Shown: in pieces, positions 44,188 through 54,355 of the stretch
Position numbering within the stretch: position 1 is the stretch's first letter
Layout of the letters: each line of letters starts with the position of its first letter
NCBI GenBank assembly: GCA_021371955.1
Contig: JAJFVD010000003.1
Span: 494,075 to 558,074, forward strand
DNA length: 64,000 nucleotides
Direction: 5' to 3'
Source: Bacteroidales bacterium
Lineage (GTDB): Bacteria > Bacteroidota > Bacteroidia > Bacteroidales > UBA932
Position numbers and translations under genes: made by a program
Notes under the pieces: model-generated
What the model was told of the DNA's origin: nothing
Databases searched by the model: none
The model's input: the letters and a program-made list of their open reading frames with translations, nothing else

Positions 44188-45401
44188 CCTGCTTTTGTAC
44201 AAACAACAATTTTTCTTGAATTGTCGCTAAAGAGAGTTCCGAACAGGAATATCTCTCCTCCGTCCTTAACGCCAAGCCTTTCTTTTAACTCGGGAGGAGT
44301 CAGGTTAAAATTTCTTGTAGAAACATTTGCTTTTGGAAACTTAAGGCCAATTTCTTTTATGCCCTTTTTGTCAAAATCATAAATTTCTTCAATCCGGAAT
44401 GATCTTCCCGGAAAATCCGGTATTTGAATCTTTGAAATATATAAATGAGAACTTAGACTTATTTTCCCGATGGAATATCTGTTGCACAGGATTTTAAATG
44501 CTCCTCCCTTAAGAAGACCTGAGTTTGGTTCATACATGTAATTACCCTTTTCGGGAGTAGATATTACTGCCCCGGAGGAAGACTCTTCCGAAAGGCTCCA
44601 TTCAAATATTTTCCATTTTTTCTCTGATTTTTCAAAATTTGCAGCCTGAATTTTTACTTTTTCCAGAGGAACGGGTGACAAACGATTCTTTCTGTCAATA
44701 ATCACAAGAATCTCTTTGCATTCATTAAAGACGGAAACAATAATTATCTCACATACAGCTGTAAAGCTTTTTATCAATGAAGTAATATCGGCCATTGGAG
44801 ATACCTTTATAATTATCCTTTCTGCAAAACCAAGCAATAAATCCATTAATTTATTCATGTTTGGTTCGTAATCTTCAGGATTAAAAATTCTGCTGTCCGA
44901 TGGCCCTCTTCTAGATGGATCTGCGTATACAGTATAGACTTTCTCAAGGTCCGGCACGCCCGGTATATTGCTTTCGTTTACTTCTGTATTGACGAACATA
45001 GTATTTACAACTTCAAGACGCCCGAAATTATACTTAACAGCATCAAACAGCTCTTTGTTCCTTTCAAAATAGACTAAGGATTTTGCCACCTTTGAGATGT
45101 AATAACTGTCAACCCCAAGCCCTCCGGTAATATCCAGAACATTTTTCTGTTTAAATAAATACTGCTTGAATTCTGCGGTGAAGGCAGAGCTGCATTGTTC
45201 TAACGATACAGATGACGGGTAACATAAATCGAATCTCTCTCCCCACTCAGGTACTTTTGCCGCAATTTTTTTTCTCCCCTCGATAGCAGATACAATAAGC
45301 TTCATATCTGAATGAGGAACTTTTTTGGATGATAGCAACAATTTCACAGGGTCATCGCTGGCGTGATCCCGGATAAATTCGATGCTCTCTTTTGATAACA
45401 T
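44184..45401 (-). CDS. Class I SAM-dependent methyltransferase with THUMP-like domain
   Basis: 405 residues. Central Rossmann methyltransferase with motif I VLDITGGLGVDSYYISK and motif IV-like VYADPSRRGP. Helical N-terminal region of about 90 residues; C-terminal THUMP-like domain (about 300-390). The family is uncharacterised but resembles RNA methyltransferases. Third gene of a MATE-GT39-methyltransferase unit, 10 bases after the GT39 stop. Confidence 0.85.
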   Translation of the reverse strand: MLSKESIEFIRDHASDDPVKLLLSSKKVPHSDMKLIVSAIEGRKKIAAKVPEWGERFDLCYPSSVSLEQCSSAFTAEFKQYLFKQKNVLDITGGLGVDSYYISKVAKSLVYFERNKELFDAVKYNFGRLEVVNTMFVNTEVNESNIPGVPDLEKVYTVYADPSRRGPSDSRIFNPEDYEPNMNKLMDLLLGFAERIIIKVSPMADITSLIKSFTAVCEIIIVSVFNECKEILVIIDRKNRLSPVPLEKVKIQAANFEKSEKKWKIFEWSLSEESSSGAVISTPEKGNYMYEPNSGLLKGGAFKILCNRYSIGKISLSSHLYISKIQIPDFPGRSFRIEEIYDFDKKGIKEIGLKFPKANVSTRNFNLTPPELKERLGVKDGGEIFLFGTLFSDNSRKIVVCTKAG

Positions 45402-45411
45402 TGCTGTTTTA

Positions 45412-47031
45412 TTATTTAGTAAAAGAACAGAGCTCCCTTTCTGGAATCATCGACAACTGTTTGAACCTGAAAATTTTAAACCTGAGGACCGGCTGGTTTA
45501 GTCTCTTAATGTAGATAATTTTAGCCAGTTCTACATGTTTAAAGTAACGTTTTCCTACTTCGGTCATTGATTGTTTGTCGCGGGAGGATTCGATGTAATA
45601 TGCGCTTTCTCCAATTTTGAAAGAACCAAGTTTGTCGGTGATCCATGCATATTTACGCGTTTCATTCAGAGGGCCGATTGTTTTAACAACCATATTGTTT
45701 GGAGATGCAATATAGTAGTCATAGTGAGAAGCATCGGACCAGAGTGATGAAAGTATAAATGTATTGGCAGTCATTTTTCCGGAGGCAATATCGGACTCTC
45801 TTAATATATTAAACTCATCTGCCAGTTTATCCCATCCGTAATTTTCAAGAGTAAAGTCGGTACTGCCTATTTTATACTCTTTTTCCTGTTTTAATTCGAT
45901 ATTCAAAAAACCTGTATAGTATTGGGCAAGACCAAGTGCTGTCGCAATTATAAGTAAAGACAAAGAATATTTCAGAGGAGAAGGAAGGATTATTCCCTTT
46001 GTGCCTTTTTTTTGAATTTCGTATTTGGAAGCGAGATATGCAGCAGAAATGAGAATCAGCGTAAAGTATCCGGGAGCGGACCAGTGTGGCATAGTATGCG
46101 TAAACAGGGAAACTATAAGAAAAAAGAAGATTATCGGAAGCGCAAGTGACAAAAGAAGACCGTACTGAGAATCGCTCAGAAAACGTCTTTTTTTAAAGCT
46201 GAATATAGCGGCAATAGTGATTATGATATTAACCGGGTTGTTGTAAATAAACGCCCCTGTAACTTCTCCAATAAGGAATTTTAAATTGATTCCGTTTTCT
46301 GCAGAAAGAAGTCTTGCTCCCTGAAAGGAAAAGCTGGCAAATCCATTTGTGTAATTCCAGTATAAAACCGGAAAAAGAAATAAAAGGCTGACTGCTGCCG
46401 CAACATACAAAAATGGCTCCTTAAGCATTTTTCGGTCACTTGAGAGAACATATACTCCTACACCCGCCCATAAAAAGATAGAGGAATATTTTGATAATAA
46501 AGCCAACCCAATAAACAAACCTGCCAAAACAAGGGATAGGCGGCAAAGAATTTTGGATTCATTGCATACCTCATATTTTACAATTAGCCCTTCGTGAAGG
46601 AAGTAGATAGACAGAAGGTAAAAAAGGCTTTGTGGTGTATCAGGATTAATAAACGTACCAACAAACACAGAGCAATATATAGAAGCAGTATATAGAATTG
46701 CTGCATAAAAACCTGTAAGCTCGTTTTTAATTCTCCTTCCAAGAATAAAAATTATCCACGTATTCAGAGAACCGATAACTATGGATGCCAGCCGGAGAAA
46801 TATTTCACCTTTAAAATATAGATTAACAGTAAAAAGCTGAATAAACCATCCAATCATAGGTGGGTGGTCGAGATGGCTCATATCGGGATAAAGGCCGTAT
46901 GTCCAGTAATATGCCTCGTTATTTCCTAAATCAAGAAAATAAGCAATCAATGCTCTGACTAATGCAGACACTCCAATAAGAATGAAGAGATATCTCTTCA
47001 ACAGGGACTCATTCTCTTTTGATATTTTCAT
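45412..47031 (-). CDS. Glycosyltransferase family 39 protein (ArnT/PMT-like)
   Basis: 539 residues with about 11-12 membrane segments. The first extracytoplasmic loop has NNEAYYWTYGLYPDMSHLDHPPMIGWFIQLF, where the acidic residues match the catalytic loop of polyprenyl-phosphate sugar transferases such as ArnT. C-terminal periplasmic domain of about 150 residues. It transfers a lipid-linked sugar to an envelope acceptor; donor and acceptor unknown. Overlaps the MATE gene by 4 bases. Confidence 0.85.
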   Translation of the reverse strand: MKISKENESLLKRYLFILIGVSALVRALIAYFLDLGNNEAYYWTYGLYPDMSHLDHPPMIGWFIQLFTVNLYFKGEIFLRLASIVIGSLNTWIIFILGRRIKNELTGFYAAILYTASIYCSVFVGTFINPDTPQSLFYLLSIYFLHEGLIVKYEVCNESKILCRLSLVLAGLFIGLALLSKYSSIFLWAGVGVYVLSSDRKMLKEPFLYVAAAVSLLFLFPVLYWNYTNGFASFSFQGARLLSAENGINLKFLIGEVTGAFIYNNPVNIIITIAAIFSFKKRRFLSDSQYGLLLSLALPIIFFFLIVSLFTHTMPHWSAPGYFTLILISAAYLASKYEIQKKGTKGIILPSPLKYSLSLLIIATALGLAQYYTGFLNIELKQEKEYKIGSTDFTLENYGWDKLADEFNILRESDIASGKMTANTFILSSLWSDASHYDYYIASPNNMVVKTIGPLNETRKYAWITDKLGSFKIGESAYYIESSRDKQSMTEVGKRYFKHVELAKIIYIKRLNQPVLRFKIFRFKQLSMIPERELCSFTK

Positions 47032-48380
47032 ACCTGATGATTTTTAATTATCATTTTACTGAGTCTGTCAAATCTCCACAAAAAGAGCATCGCCGCAAAG
47101 ACAAGGCCCAGCAACATTCCTATCCATACGCCAACAGCTCCCAGCTCAAGTACGATTCCGCATAAATAGCCCAATGGCAGGCAAACTAAATAATATGATA
47201 TAATTGACAAAATTAATGGAATTTTTACATCTGCAAGAGCCCTTAGTGCAGCAAGGCCCGAAAGCTGAATTGCATCAAAAATCTGGAAAAGAGCAGATAT
47301 TATGAGCAACTTAGCAGCAAGATCCCATACAAGAGGATCATTTGTATAAATCATGGGAATATAATTCCTGAAGATAACATAGAGTATTCCGCTTATGGAC
47401 ATAAGCGCCACGCTTATATGAATTGCAGAAAATCCTGCCATTCTCATAGATTTGTAATCGCCGAAACCATATTGGTGGGAAACCCGGATTGTAGCCGCAG
47501 CTCCTACACCCAAAGCAAGCATAAATGAGAAGCTGCTCATGCTCATTGCAACCTGATGCGCGGCAAGAGAAACTTTCCCGCTCCAGCCAACCATAATTGC
47601 ACTAAGGCTAAATGCGGTGATCTCGACAAGATTCTGGAAAGAGAGTGGGATGGAGGTCTTAAGAATCTCTTTTGCTATTTTCAAATTGATGAGTTTATCT
47701 GAAAAATAGATAAGATACTTTTTGTAATTTTCATTTTTTAAGAAAAGAACAATAAACGAAATCAGCATTATTATTCTGCTTATGAGAGTGGCCATTGCGG
47801 CACCCTTAACACCCATTTTGTCAAACCCGAAATGTCCGTAAATAAGAACCCAGTTCAGGAATATATTTACAATATTGGCTGCAATAGTAATGTACATGGC
47901 ATATTTTGTAATGCCGATACCTTCGGAAAATTGCCGGAGGCCAAAAAACAGAAGAAATGGAAAAAGTGATACCAGCATTGTATTGTAATACAACTTTGCA
48001 TGATGTACCACGTCTGGTGTCTGGCCCATGGAGTTCATGAAAAAACTCATGCCAAACATTAGCAATGTAAGAAACAATGCTGCAATAGTATTAAGTACCA
48101 GAGAGCTTTCCAGAAGAGAGCCTACCCGGGCATGGTCCCCTCTACCATAACTCTGACCCACAAGTGGCGTTAACCCCTGGGAAAATCCTATCCCGAATAC
48201 CATTCCAAGTATAAAAATCGAGTTTGCAAACGAGACTCCGGCAAGCTCGGCTGTTCCAAGGTGCCCAACCATAATGTTATCGGCAAGGTTAACGGTAATT
48301 TGTCCGGCCTGCGTTAGCATTACCGGAATTGCGACTTTTAGATTTCTTTTATAAAAAGGAATATAGGCTTTAAGAAACAT
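47028..48380 (-). CDS. MATE family efflux transporter
   Basis: 450 residues, 12 transmembrane segments in two related halves. MLTQAGQITVNLADNIMVGHLGTAELAGVSFANSIF is the canonical N-terminal MATE motif and is repeated in weaker form in the second half (VGWSGKVSLAAHQVAM). Exports cationic drugs or metabolites with Na+ or H+. A -7 element ends just 4 bases before the ATG, so the message may be leaderless. Confidence 0.93.
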   Translation of the reverse strand: MFLKAYIPFYKRNLKVAIPVMLTQAGQITVNLADNIMVGHLGTAELAGVSFANSIFILGMVFGIGFSQGLTPLVGQSYGRGDHARVGSLLESSLVLNTIAALFLTLLMFGMSFFMNSMGQTPDVVHHAKLYYNTMLVSLFPFLLFFGLRQFSEGIGITKYAMYITIAANIVNIFLNWVLIYGHFGFDKMGVKGAAMATLISRIIMLISFIVLFLKNENYKKYLIYFSDKLINLKIAKEILKTSIPLSFQNLVEITAFSLSAIMVGWSGKVSLAAHQVAMSMSSFSFMLALGVGAAATIRVSHQYGFGDYKSMRMAGFSAIHISVALMSISGILYVIFRNYIPMIYTNDPLVWDLAAKLLIISALFQIFDAIQLSGLAALRALADVKIPLILSIISYYLVCLPLGYLCGIVLELGAVGVWIGMLLGLVFAAMLFLWRFDRLSKMIIKNHQV

Positions 48381-48384
48381 GATG

Positions 48385-48392
48385 CAAAGATA
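48385..48392 (-). promoter_or_regulatory. -7 element for the MATE-GT39-methyltransferase unit
   Basis: Minus strand TATCTTTG, followed by four bases (CATC) and the ATG. No TTG at the expected -33 position. Confidence 0.45.
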
Positions 48393-48446
48393 CTCTTCTT
48401 TGTTATTAATTTTAAATATTGATTGGATTGATTAAATTTGTTATCA

Positions 48447-48454
48447 TACATTTG
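48447..48454 (+). promoter_or_regulatory. -7 element for the phosphosugar mutase gene
   Basis: TACATTTG, 20 bases before ATG 48475; a TTG at 48423-48425 is 21 bp upstream. Confidence 0.55.
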
Positions 48455-48474
48455 TATAGTAAAAAAACACAGCT

Positions 48475-50217
48475 ATGGAAACAAATTATCTTGATAAAGC
48501 CGGCTCCTGGCTGGAGGGCAGCTACGACGATGAAACAAAAAGAGAAATAAGGAGACTTATTGAAACGAATCTCAAGGAACTTGAAGATTCTTTTTACCGA
48601 AATCTTGAATTTGGAACCGGCGGGTTGAGAGGTGTAATGGGTGTCGGTACCAACAGGATAAATAAATATACAGTTGGAATGGCTACGCAAGGGCTTTCCA
48701 ACTATCTTAAAAAATCGTTCAAAGGCAGGAGCGGTTTGAGTGTAGCGATTTCATTCGATAACAGGAACAAAAGTAAGGAATTTGCAGGAATAACTGCGTC
48801 TGTTTTTGCTGCAAACGGATTTAAGGTTTATCTTTTTGACGAGCTTCGTCCCACACCTCTGCTTAGTTTCACTATAAGGCATTTTCACTGTGTGGCAGGA
48901 GTTATGATTACCGCTTCTCATAACCCTAAGGAATATAACGGATATAAAGCATATTGGGAAGATGGTGCTCAGATTACCGCTCCTCATGATTCCGATATAA
49001 TAGGAGAGGTGGAAAAAATTACCGATCCTTCTATGGTTCACTTTACCGGAGGAGATTCAAACATCAAGATTATAGGTAAAGAGGTGGATGAAGAGTATTT
49101 CAAAGCTGTTCTTTCTCTTACTCTTTCACCGGAGATGGTGAAAAAACACGACCATTTTAAAATCGTATATACCCCATTACATGGAACCGGAATAAAACTT
49201 GTTCCTGAAGCACTAAAAAGGGCCGGATTTAAAAAAATAATAAATGTTCCTGAGCAGGACGTAATTGACGGGAATTTTCCAACAGTAAAGTCACCAAATC
49301 CGGAAGAAGCCTCTGCATTGGCGATGGCTCTTAAAAAAGCAGAAGAAAGTTGTGCAGATCTTGTTATGGCAACAGATCCGGATGCAGACAGACTAGGTGT
49401 TGCCGTTAGAAATCAGAAAGGTTCTCTTGTGTTGTTAAACGGCAATCAAACTGCCGCAATTTTAACATATTACTTACTGGAAAGGCTTAAAGAGAAGGGA
49501 ACTATTGTTGATGGCAATAACCCGCATTATTATATGGTAAAAACGATTGTTACCACGGATTTGCTAAAAAGTATCGCAAACAAGTACGGGGTAGAGATGT
49601 TCAATGTTCTCACCGGTTTTAAATTCATTGCCGAGGTTGTAAGACAAAATGAAGGGAAAAGAGTATTTATCGGGGGAGGAGAGGAGAGCTATGGTTTTAA
49701 TGCAGGAGAGTATGTAAGGGATAAGGATGCTGTAATTTCTTGCGTTCTTATTGCAGAGGCTGCTGCATGGGCTGCAGAAAGAGGGAAATCGCTGTATGAA
49801 CTTCTGATTGACATTTACACAGAATTTGGCTTATATAAGGAGAGACTTGTTTCAATCACAAAAAAAGGCATTGACGGATTGGAACAGATTAAAAAAATGA
49901 TGCGGGATTTCAGGAGCAAGCCGCTTCAAAACCTTGGCGGATCACCGGTTGTCCTGATTCATGATTATAAGATTTCCGAATCCGTTGACATGATAAGCGA
50001 TTTGAGATACAAAATCAAATTGCCGCAATCGGATGTTTTGCAATTTGTGAGCAGCGACAACTCGATGGTATCTGTACGACCTTCCGGAACAGAGCCGAAG
50101 ATTAAATTTTACTTTGGAGTAAAAACAGAAATCTCATCTGCTAAAGATTTTGCGAAGGCAGATAAAATTCTTGAAAAAAAGCTGGACAAACTTGTAGAGC
50201 AAATTTCCCTACTTTAA
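48475..50217 (+). CDS. Phospho-sugar mutase (phosphoglucomutase/phosphomannomutase)
   Basis: 580 residues of the alpha-D-phosphohexomutase superfamily. The phosphoserine loop is ITASHNPKEYNGYK, the metal loop DPDADRLGVAV, the sugar-specificity loop GGGEESYGF, and the phosphate-binding loop RPSGTEPKIKFYF. The length and GGGEESYGF favour glucose 1-phosphate/6-phosphate (PGM2-like), with mannose or pentose phosphates also possible. Overlaps the convergent kinase gene by 9 bases. Confidence 0.93.
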   Translation: METNYLDKAGSWLEGSYDDETKREIRRLIETNLKELEDSFYRNLEFGTGGLRGVMGVGTNRINKYTVGMATQGLSNYLKKSFKGRSGLSVAISFDNRNKSKEFAGITASVFAANGFKVYLFDELRPTPLLSFTIRHFHCVAGVMITASHNPKEYNGYKAYWEDGAQITAPHDSDIIGEVEKITDPSMVHFTGGDSNIKIIGKEVDEEYFKAVLSLTLSPEMVKKHDHFKIVYTPLHGTGIKLVPEALKRAGFKKIINVPEQDVIDGNFPTVKSPNPEEASALAMALKKAEESCADLVMATDPDADRLGVAVRNQKGSLVLLNGNQTAAILTYYLLERLKEKGTIVDGNNPHYYMVKTIVTTDLLKSIANKYGVEMFNVLTGFKFIAEVVRQNEGKRVFIGGGEESYGFNAGEYVRDKDAVISCVLIAEAAAWAAERGKSLYELLIDIYTEFGLYKERLVSITKKGIDGLEQIKKMMRDFRSKPLQNLGGSPVVLIHDYKISESVDMISDLRYKIKLPQSDVLQFVSSDNSMVSVRPSGTEPKIKFYFGVKTEISSAKDFAKADKILEKKLDKLVEQISLL

Positions 50218-53200
50218 GGGAAGTTCAAATGTGAATTTTGACCCTATTCCCGGTTCGGACTGAAGATATATCCTGCCTCCAAGCAGGTTTATGTACCCTT
50301 TAACAATCGACAGGCCCAGACCAGCGCCCTCCGAAGATCTTTTTGAATTCATGTCTGCCTGAGTGAACCGTTCGAAAACAGTGCTTTGTCTTTCTGTCGG
50401 AATCCCTATGCCGGTATCCTTGACGAAACATTCAACGATTGTATCCCTTTTAATGAATCCAACAGTAATTGTTCCCTCAATGGAATATTTTATTGCATTT
50501 TTTACCAGATTGGTAAATATGGCAAACACTTTGTCAAAATCACTCTCAATAGTTGTGTTTTTTTCGAAATGAGGCATATCCGTAATTATTTTCATTCCTT
50601 TCTTTTCTATTTCCGGTCTGAAAAAATTTGCGACATCATTAACAATCTGGACAATATCAACTTTCGATAACTGCAGAGATACAATTCCTGCCTCAATTTT
50701 AGATACGTTTATAATATCATTTATTGTGGTGAGCATCCTGTTGCCGCTTTTTTCGATAATTTCAATGTACTCCTTCTGTTCCTCACCGGAAGTGTCGGGC
50801 TCCTGTAAAAGCTCGATAAAACCAAGGATTCCGTTCATAGGTGTACGAATTTCGTGGCTGATGTTTTGAAGGAATGCAGTTTTGAGACGGTCGCTCTCTT
50901 CTGCTCTCTCTTTAGCTTCAATAAGGTCAGTTATCAATTTCTTTCTGTCGGTAATATCCTCCTTTACTCCTACATAATTGACAATTTTGCCATTTTCATT
51001 AAATATTGGAGATATGGAAATATCTTCCCAGTAGAAGTCTCCATTTTTCTTTTTATTCTGAAGTTCTCCACGCCACTCTTTTCCGGAACTGATTGTCTGC
51101 CACAAATCACAGAATACCTCATCGGATTGTTTACCGGATTTAAGGATTCTTGGGTTTTCGCCAATAGTCTCTTCATAGGAGTAACCTGTAAGTTCGGAAA
51201 ATTTGGGATTGACAAATTCGATGTTCCCGTTTTTATCGGTAATTACAACAGATGCCGGTGATTGAATAATTGCAGTTGTCAGTTTTCGCATACTCTCTTC
51301 TGCTTCCAGTTTTTCGATAAAAATTGTAATTTCATTTGCAATGATTTCAATAATTTCGAGATCGGATCTGTAAAATGCATTGGGGTTATCATAATTCTGA
51401 ATCACAATTGCCCCAAAGGTTTTTCCTGCCCGGATAATAGGCGCACCAAGCCACACCTCCGCCATACTCCCAATCACTATTATTTCCCCTTCTTCATGAA
51501 GTTTAAGGATATCATCTTTATAAAAAATACAAGGTTTGCCAAAACGAAACATATATCCTGTTAATGAACCTTCGGAGTCCCACTCTTCAATAGTGTCTTT
51601 TTCGTCTATTATGCCTTCAAGGCGGAATCTTCCTGTTTGTTCATTATAAAAAGCAACATAGAGGTTGTTGACCTCCATAATGGAATTTATTTCTCTCTCG
51701 ATAACTGAGTAAAAATCATTAAAATTCTTGCATGTAATAATAGCATAGGCAAGATTTCTCTGAACTTTAAGAATCATTTCAGTTCTTTTCCTGTCGGAAA
51801 TATCCTGCGAACTCATTAATATGGTATCCTTCTTTATTTTGTCACCTTTGAAAAGACGGAAACGGTGATCGATTAATCTGTAATATCCATCTTTAGTCAA
51901 AACACGACATTCCACATTTCCTGTACCGGATGCTATGAGTGATTTGAAAATGACTGTTTTTGCTTTTTCTCTCTCTTCGGGATGAAATAGTGAAAAGATA
52001 TTCTTTGAAATAAGTTCCTGCGGGTCATAACCCAGCACTTCCAGATATGAGTTATTGCAATATATAATTTTACCGTCAAGATCGAAATGGGCAATTAAAT
52101 TAAAACTATTGTCAAGGATTGTTTTTAATTTTGATTCACTTTTTTCGGAATTTATTCTTGCAATTTCGACAATGTTATAGCTTTCCTTAAGCTCGTGGGC
52201 CATTTTTTTTAGTTCAGAATTCTGGTTTTGCAACTCCTCTTCAAAATGGACAAATTTTGTTACTTCCTGTACAATTATTGCAATACGTGATACTGATTCA
52301 TGAACAATAAACGGAAAGGAGATACAGTCAAAGTAAATCCTCCGGTTTATTCCCCTGTTATCTTTTGTATCTAATATAAGATGATTTTGATATACGGTTT
52401 CTCCTCTCAAAGACCTTTTAAGTTCAGGCGCATACTTCGCAAGGCCGGTTTCTGTAGTAAACAGGTTGATTTTGTTTATTGCAGAAGAGGCGGAAATTGA
52501 AAACATCTCTTCCCATGCATTATTGACAGATTTACACAGTCCATCGCTGTCTATGACCATAATTCCGATAGGAGAGGTCTCAATCAATGTTTTGGCAAAC
52601 ATTTCGCTCTCTTCCGTTGCTTTCTTTGCTTTAATAAGCTCATCTTTGCGGAACTCGCGCAGGATAGTCATTCCGACGCTGCTTATAGCTGACCGGAGAA
52701 TTGATATTTCCCCTTCGGACAAGTCCTCGTCACCGGAACAGTTGTCAAAGCCTACAAATCCCCAGCATCTGTTGTCGATTAATATAGGGAAGATTGCTGT
52801 TGAAACAGAGTGAAATTTATCAAGAATTACCCTGTCTGTTTCATTAAATGCATCTTTTCTTCCAATTATTGGATCTCCTTTTAGCAGCCTGTCGTACCAG
52901 CCGAAGGGAGCTTTAATTGGCTTTTGCTCGTCATTATTTACTATTGAGGTAATGCTTTCAATTCCCTCGCGGGTGTATTGATACCGGGATAATAACTGAA
53001 CTTCGGAAGTAACCGGGTCGTCAAAAAACTGAAATATATAAACTCTGTCTCTGTTTATGACTTCCACTAATATGCCGAAAGCCTCGTTTATGATTTCACT
53101 TAACGGTTTTTCATGAAGCAGGAGCTGGCTCACTTTCGAAATCGCTTCAAGTAATCTGTCTTTTTTTAAAAGTTCGTTTTCAATTTTTTTCTGTTCGGTA

Positions 53201-53586
53201 AAATCTCTCACGAGAGCAATAAATTCATCTTTGCCATCGTATGACATCCGGCATTCGTAGAAATGGACCTTATTGTCAACTGTAAGAGAATAGGTAAATG
53301 GGGATATCTGACCTGTGGAGAGGATTTCCTCTATCTTTTCAATCGCAAGCCGGGCAACATCTGCCGGAAGGCAGTCCTTAATGTTTTTCCCAAGAAAAGT
53401 ATCGGGCTGGACATATAGTAAAGACCGGTCTTCTGCCTTGTAATTTATTATTGTACCATTACGTGACAGAACAAACATCAGATCCGGAATAGCACCAATA
53501 AGTGTCTTGTTTAAACTGGCCAACAAGTCTATTTTTTTCTCATATTCCTCTATTTGGGTAACATCAATATTTGAATATTGCCTCAT
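50209..53586 (-). CDS. Multi-PAS/GAF sensor histidine kinase
   Basis: 1125 residues without transmembrane segments. Order: PAS (about 30-130), GAF (about 150-310), PAS (330-450), PAS (485-605), GAF (610-770), PAS (775-890), then HisKA with FLQNISHEIRTPMNG (His911) and a HATPase domain (N box NLVKNAIKYS near 1026-1035, DTGIGIP at 1057-1063, GAGLGLSI near 1087). No receiver domain and no response regulator nearby, so it is an orphan cytosolic kinase. Its ATG overlaps the pssA stop by one base (TAATG), so it is translated with pssA. Confidence 0.92.
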   Translation of the reverse strand: MRQYSNIDVTQIEEYEKKIDLLASLNKTLIGAIPDLMFVLSRNGTIINYKAEDRSLLYVQPDTFLGKNIKDCLPADVARLAIEKIEEILSTGQISPFTYSLTVDNKVHFYECRMSYDGKDEFIALVRDFTEQKKIENELLKKDRLLEAISKVSQLLLHEKPLSEIINEAFGILVEVINRDRVYIFQFFDDPVTSEVQLLSRYQYTREGIESITSIVNNDEQKPIKAPFGWYDRLLKGDPIIGRKDAFNETDRVILDKFHSVSTAIFPILIDNRCWGFVGFDNCSGDEDLSEGEISILRSAISSVGMTILREFRKDELIKAKKATEESEMFAKTLIETSPIGIMVIDSDGLCKSVNNAWEEMFSISASSAINKINLFTTETGLAKYAPELKRSLRGETVYQNHLILDTKDNRGINRRIYFDCISFPFIVHESVSRIAIIVQEVTKFVHFEEELQNQNSELKKMAHELKESYNIVEIARINSEKSESKLKTILDNSFNLIAHFDLDGKIIYCNNSYLEVLGYDPQELISKNIFSLFHPEEREKAKTVIFKSLIASGTGNVECRVLTKDGYYRLIDHRFRLFKGDKIKKDTILMSSQDISDRKRTEMILKVQRNLAYAIITCKNFNDFYSVIEREINSIMEVNNLYVAFYNEQTGRFRLEGIIDEKDTIEEWDSEGSLTGYMFRFGKPCIFYKDDILKLHEEGEIIVIGSMAEVWLGAPIIRAGKTFGAIVIQNYDNPNAFYRSDLEIIEIIANEITIFIEKLEAEESMRKLTTAIIQSPASVVITDKNGNIEFVNPKFSELTGYSYEETIGENPRILKSGKQSDEVFCDLWQTISSGKEWRGELQNKKKNGDFYWEDISISPIFNENGKIVNYVGVKEDITDRKKLITDLIEAKERAEESDRLKTAFLQNISHEIRTPMNGILGFIELLQEPDTSGEEQKEYIEIIEKSGNRMLTTINDIINVSKIEAGIVSLQLSKVDIVQIVNDVANFFRPEIEKKGMKIITDMPHFEKNTTIESDFDKVFAIFTNLVKNAIKYSIEGTITVGFIKRDTIVECFVKDTGIGIPTERQSTVFERFTQADMNSKRSSEGAGLGLSIVKGYINLLGGRIYLQSEPGIGSKFTFELPLK

Positions 53587-54338
53587 TACTTACTTTTTAA
53601 TGTAGAGAATATGAAAGAAAAGATGTTTGTAATAATATACAGCGAGAATACCAGCAACAGCCATAAAGACCATGTTGCTTTTGTAATTATAACTATGGGC
53701 AGAATGAGAACGGTGAAAATTAAAAACAGGTATCTGATTTCATTCCCTTTCCATCCCATGTTTTTGAACTTTACAGAAAACATTGGGATGTTGCAGATTA
53801 AAAGATATGATAATATTACAGAGAGTAAAGGGAAGAACCATAAATTTTCATATAAATAATCAAATTGGGGATTGAAGGTAGTGTAGTGAAGAAACATAAC
53901 AATGAGAAGTGCATTGGCAGGAGTAGGAACGCCAATGAAGTTTTCACTTTGCCTTGTATCCACATTGAATTTTGCTAGCCTAAGGGCAGACGCGAGAGTT
54001 ATTAAAACCGGAATGAGAGTAAGTACACTGATCCAGGCTGATTCCATATTCCCCGTGCTGAACTGACTTGTATAATCCTGAAATCTGTAGTAGACGAGAA
54101 TAGTAGGAGCCAGTCCAAAGCTTACCAGATCTGCAAGTGAATCCAGCTCCTTTCCCATTGGAGAGTATGCCTTTAATATACGAGCTGCAAATCCGTCAAA
54201 AAAATCAAAAACAGCAGCGGCAAGTATAAGGTATACCGACCAGAGCTGCAGCCCCTTAAATGCAAGTATAATGGCAAGAGTGCCACAAAGCAGATTAAGG
54301 GTTGTAATACTATTTGGAACAGCTTTTTTAAAGTGCAT
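53586..54338 (-). CDS. pssA: CDP-diacylglycerol-serine O-phosphatidyltransferase
   Basis: Makes phosphatidylserine for phosphatidylethanolamine synthesis. 250 residues; the CDP-alcohol phosphotransferase motif is DFFDGFAARILKAYSPMGKELDSLAD, with the Asp residues that bind two metals. About seven transmembrane segments, and a basic N terminus (MHFKKAVPNSITTLNLLCG) as in type II enzymes. Follows the C1 peptidase gene by 17 bases. Confidence 0.93.
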   Translation of the reverse strand: MHFKKAVPNSITTLNLLCGTLAIILAFKGLQLWSVYLILAAAVFDFFDGFAARILKAYSPMGKELDSLADLVSFGLAPTILVYYRFQDYTSQFSTGNMESAWISVLTLIPVLITLASALRLAKFNVDTRQSENFIGVPTPANALLIVMFLHYTTFNPQFDYLYENLWFFPLLSVILSYLLICNIPMFSVKFKNMGWKGNEIRYLFLIFTVLILPIVIITKATWSLWLLLVFSLYIITNIFSFIFSTLKSK

Positions 54339-54355
54339 GGCTCTTATTTAATAAG

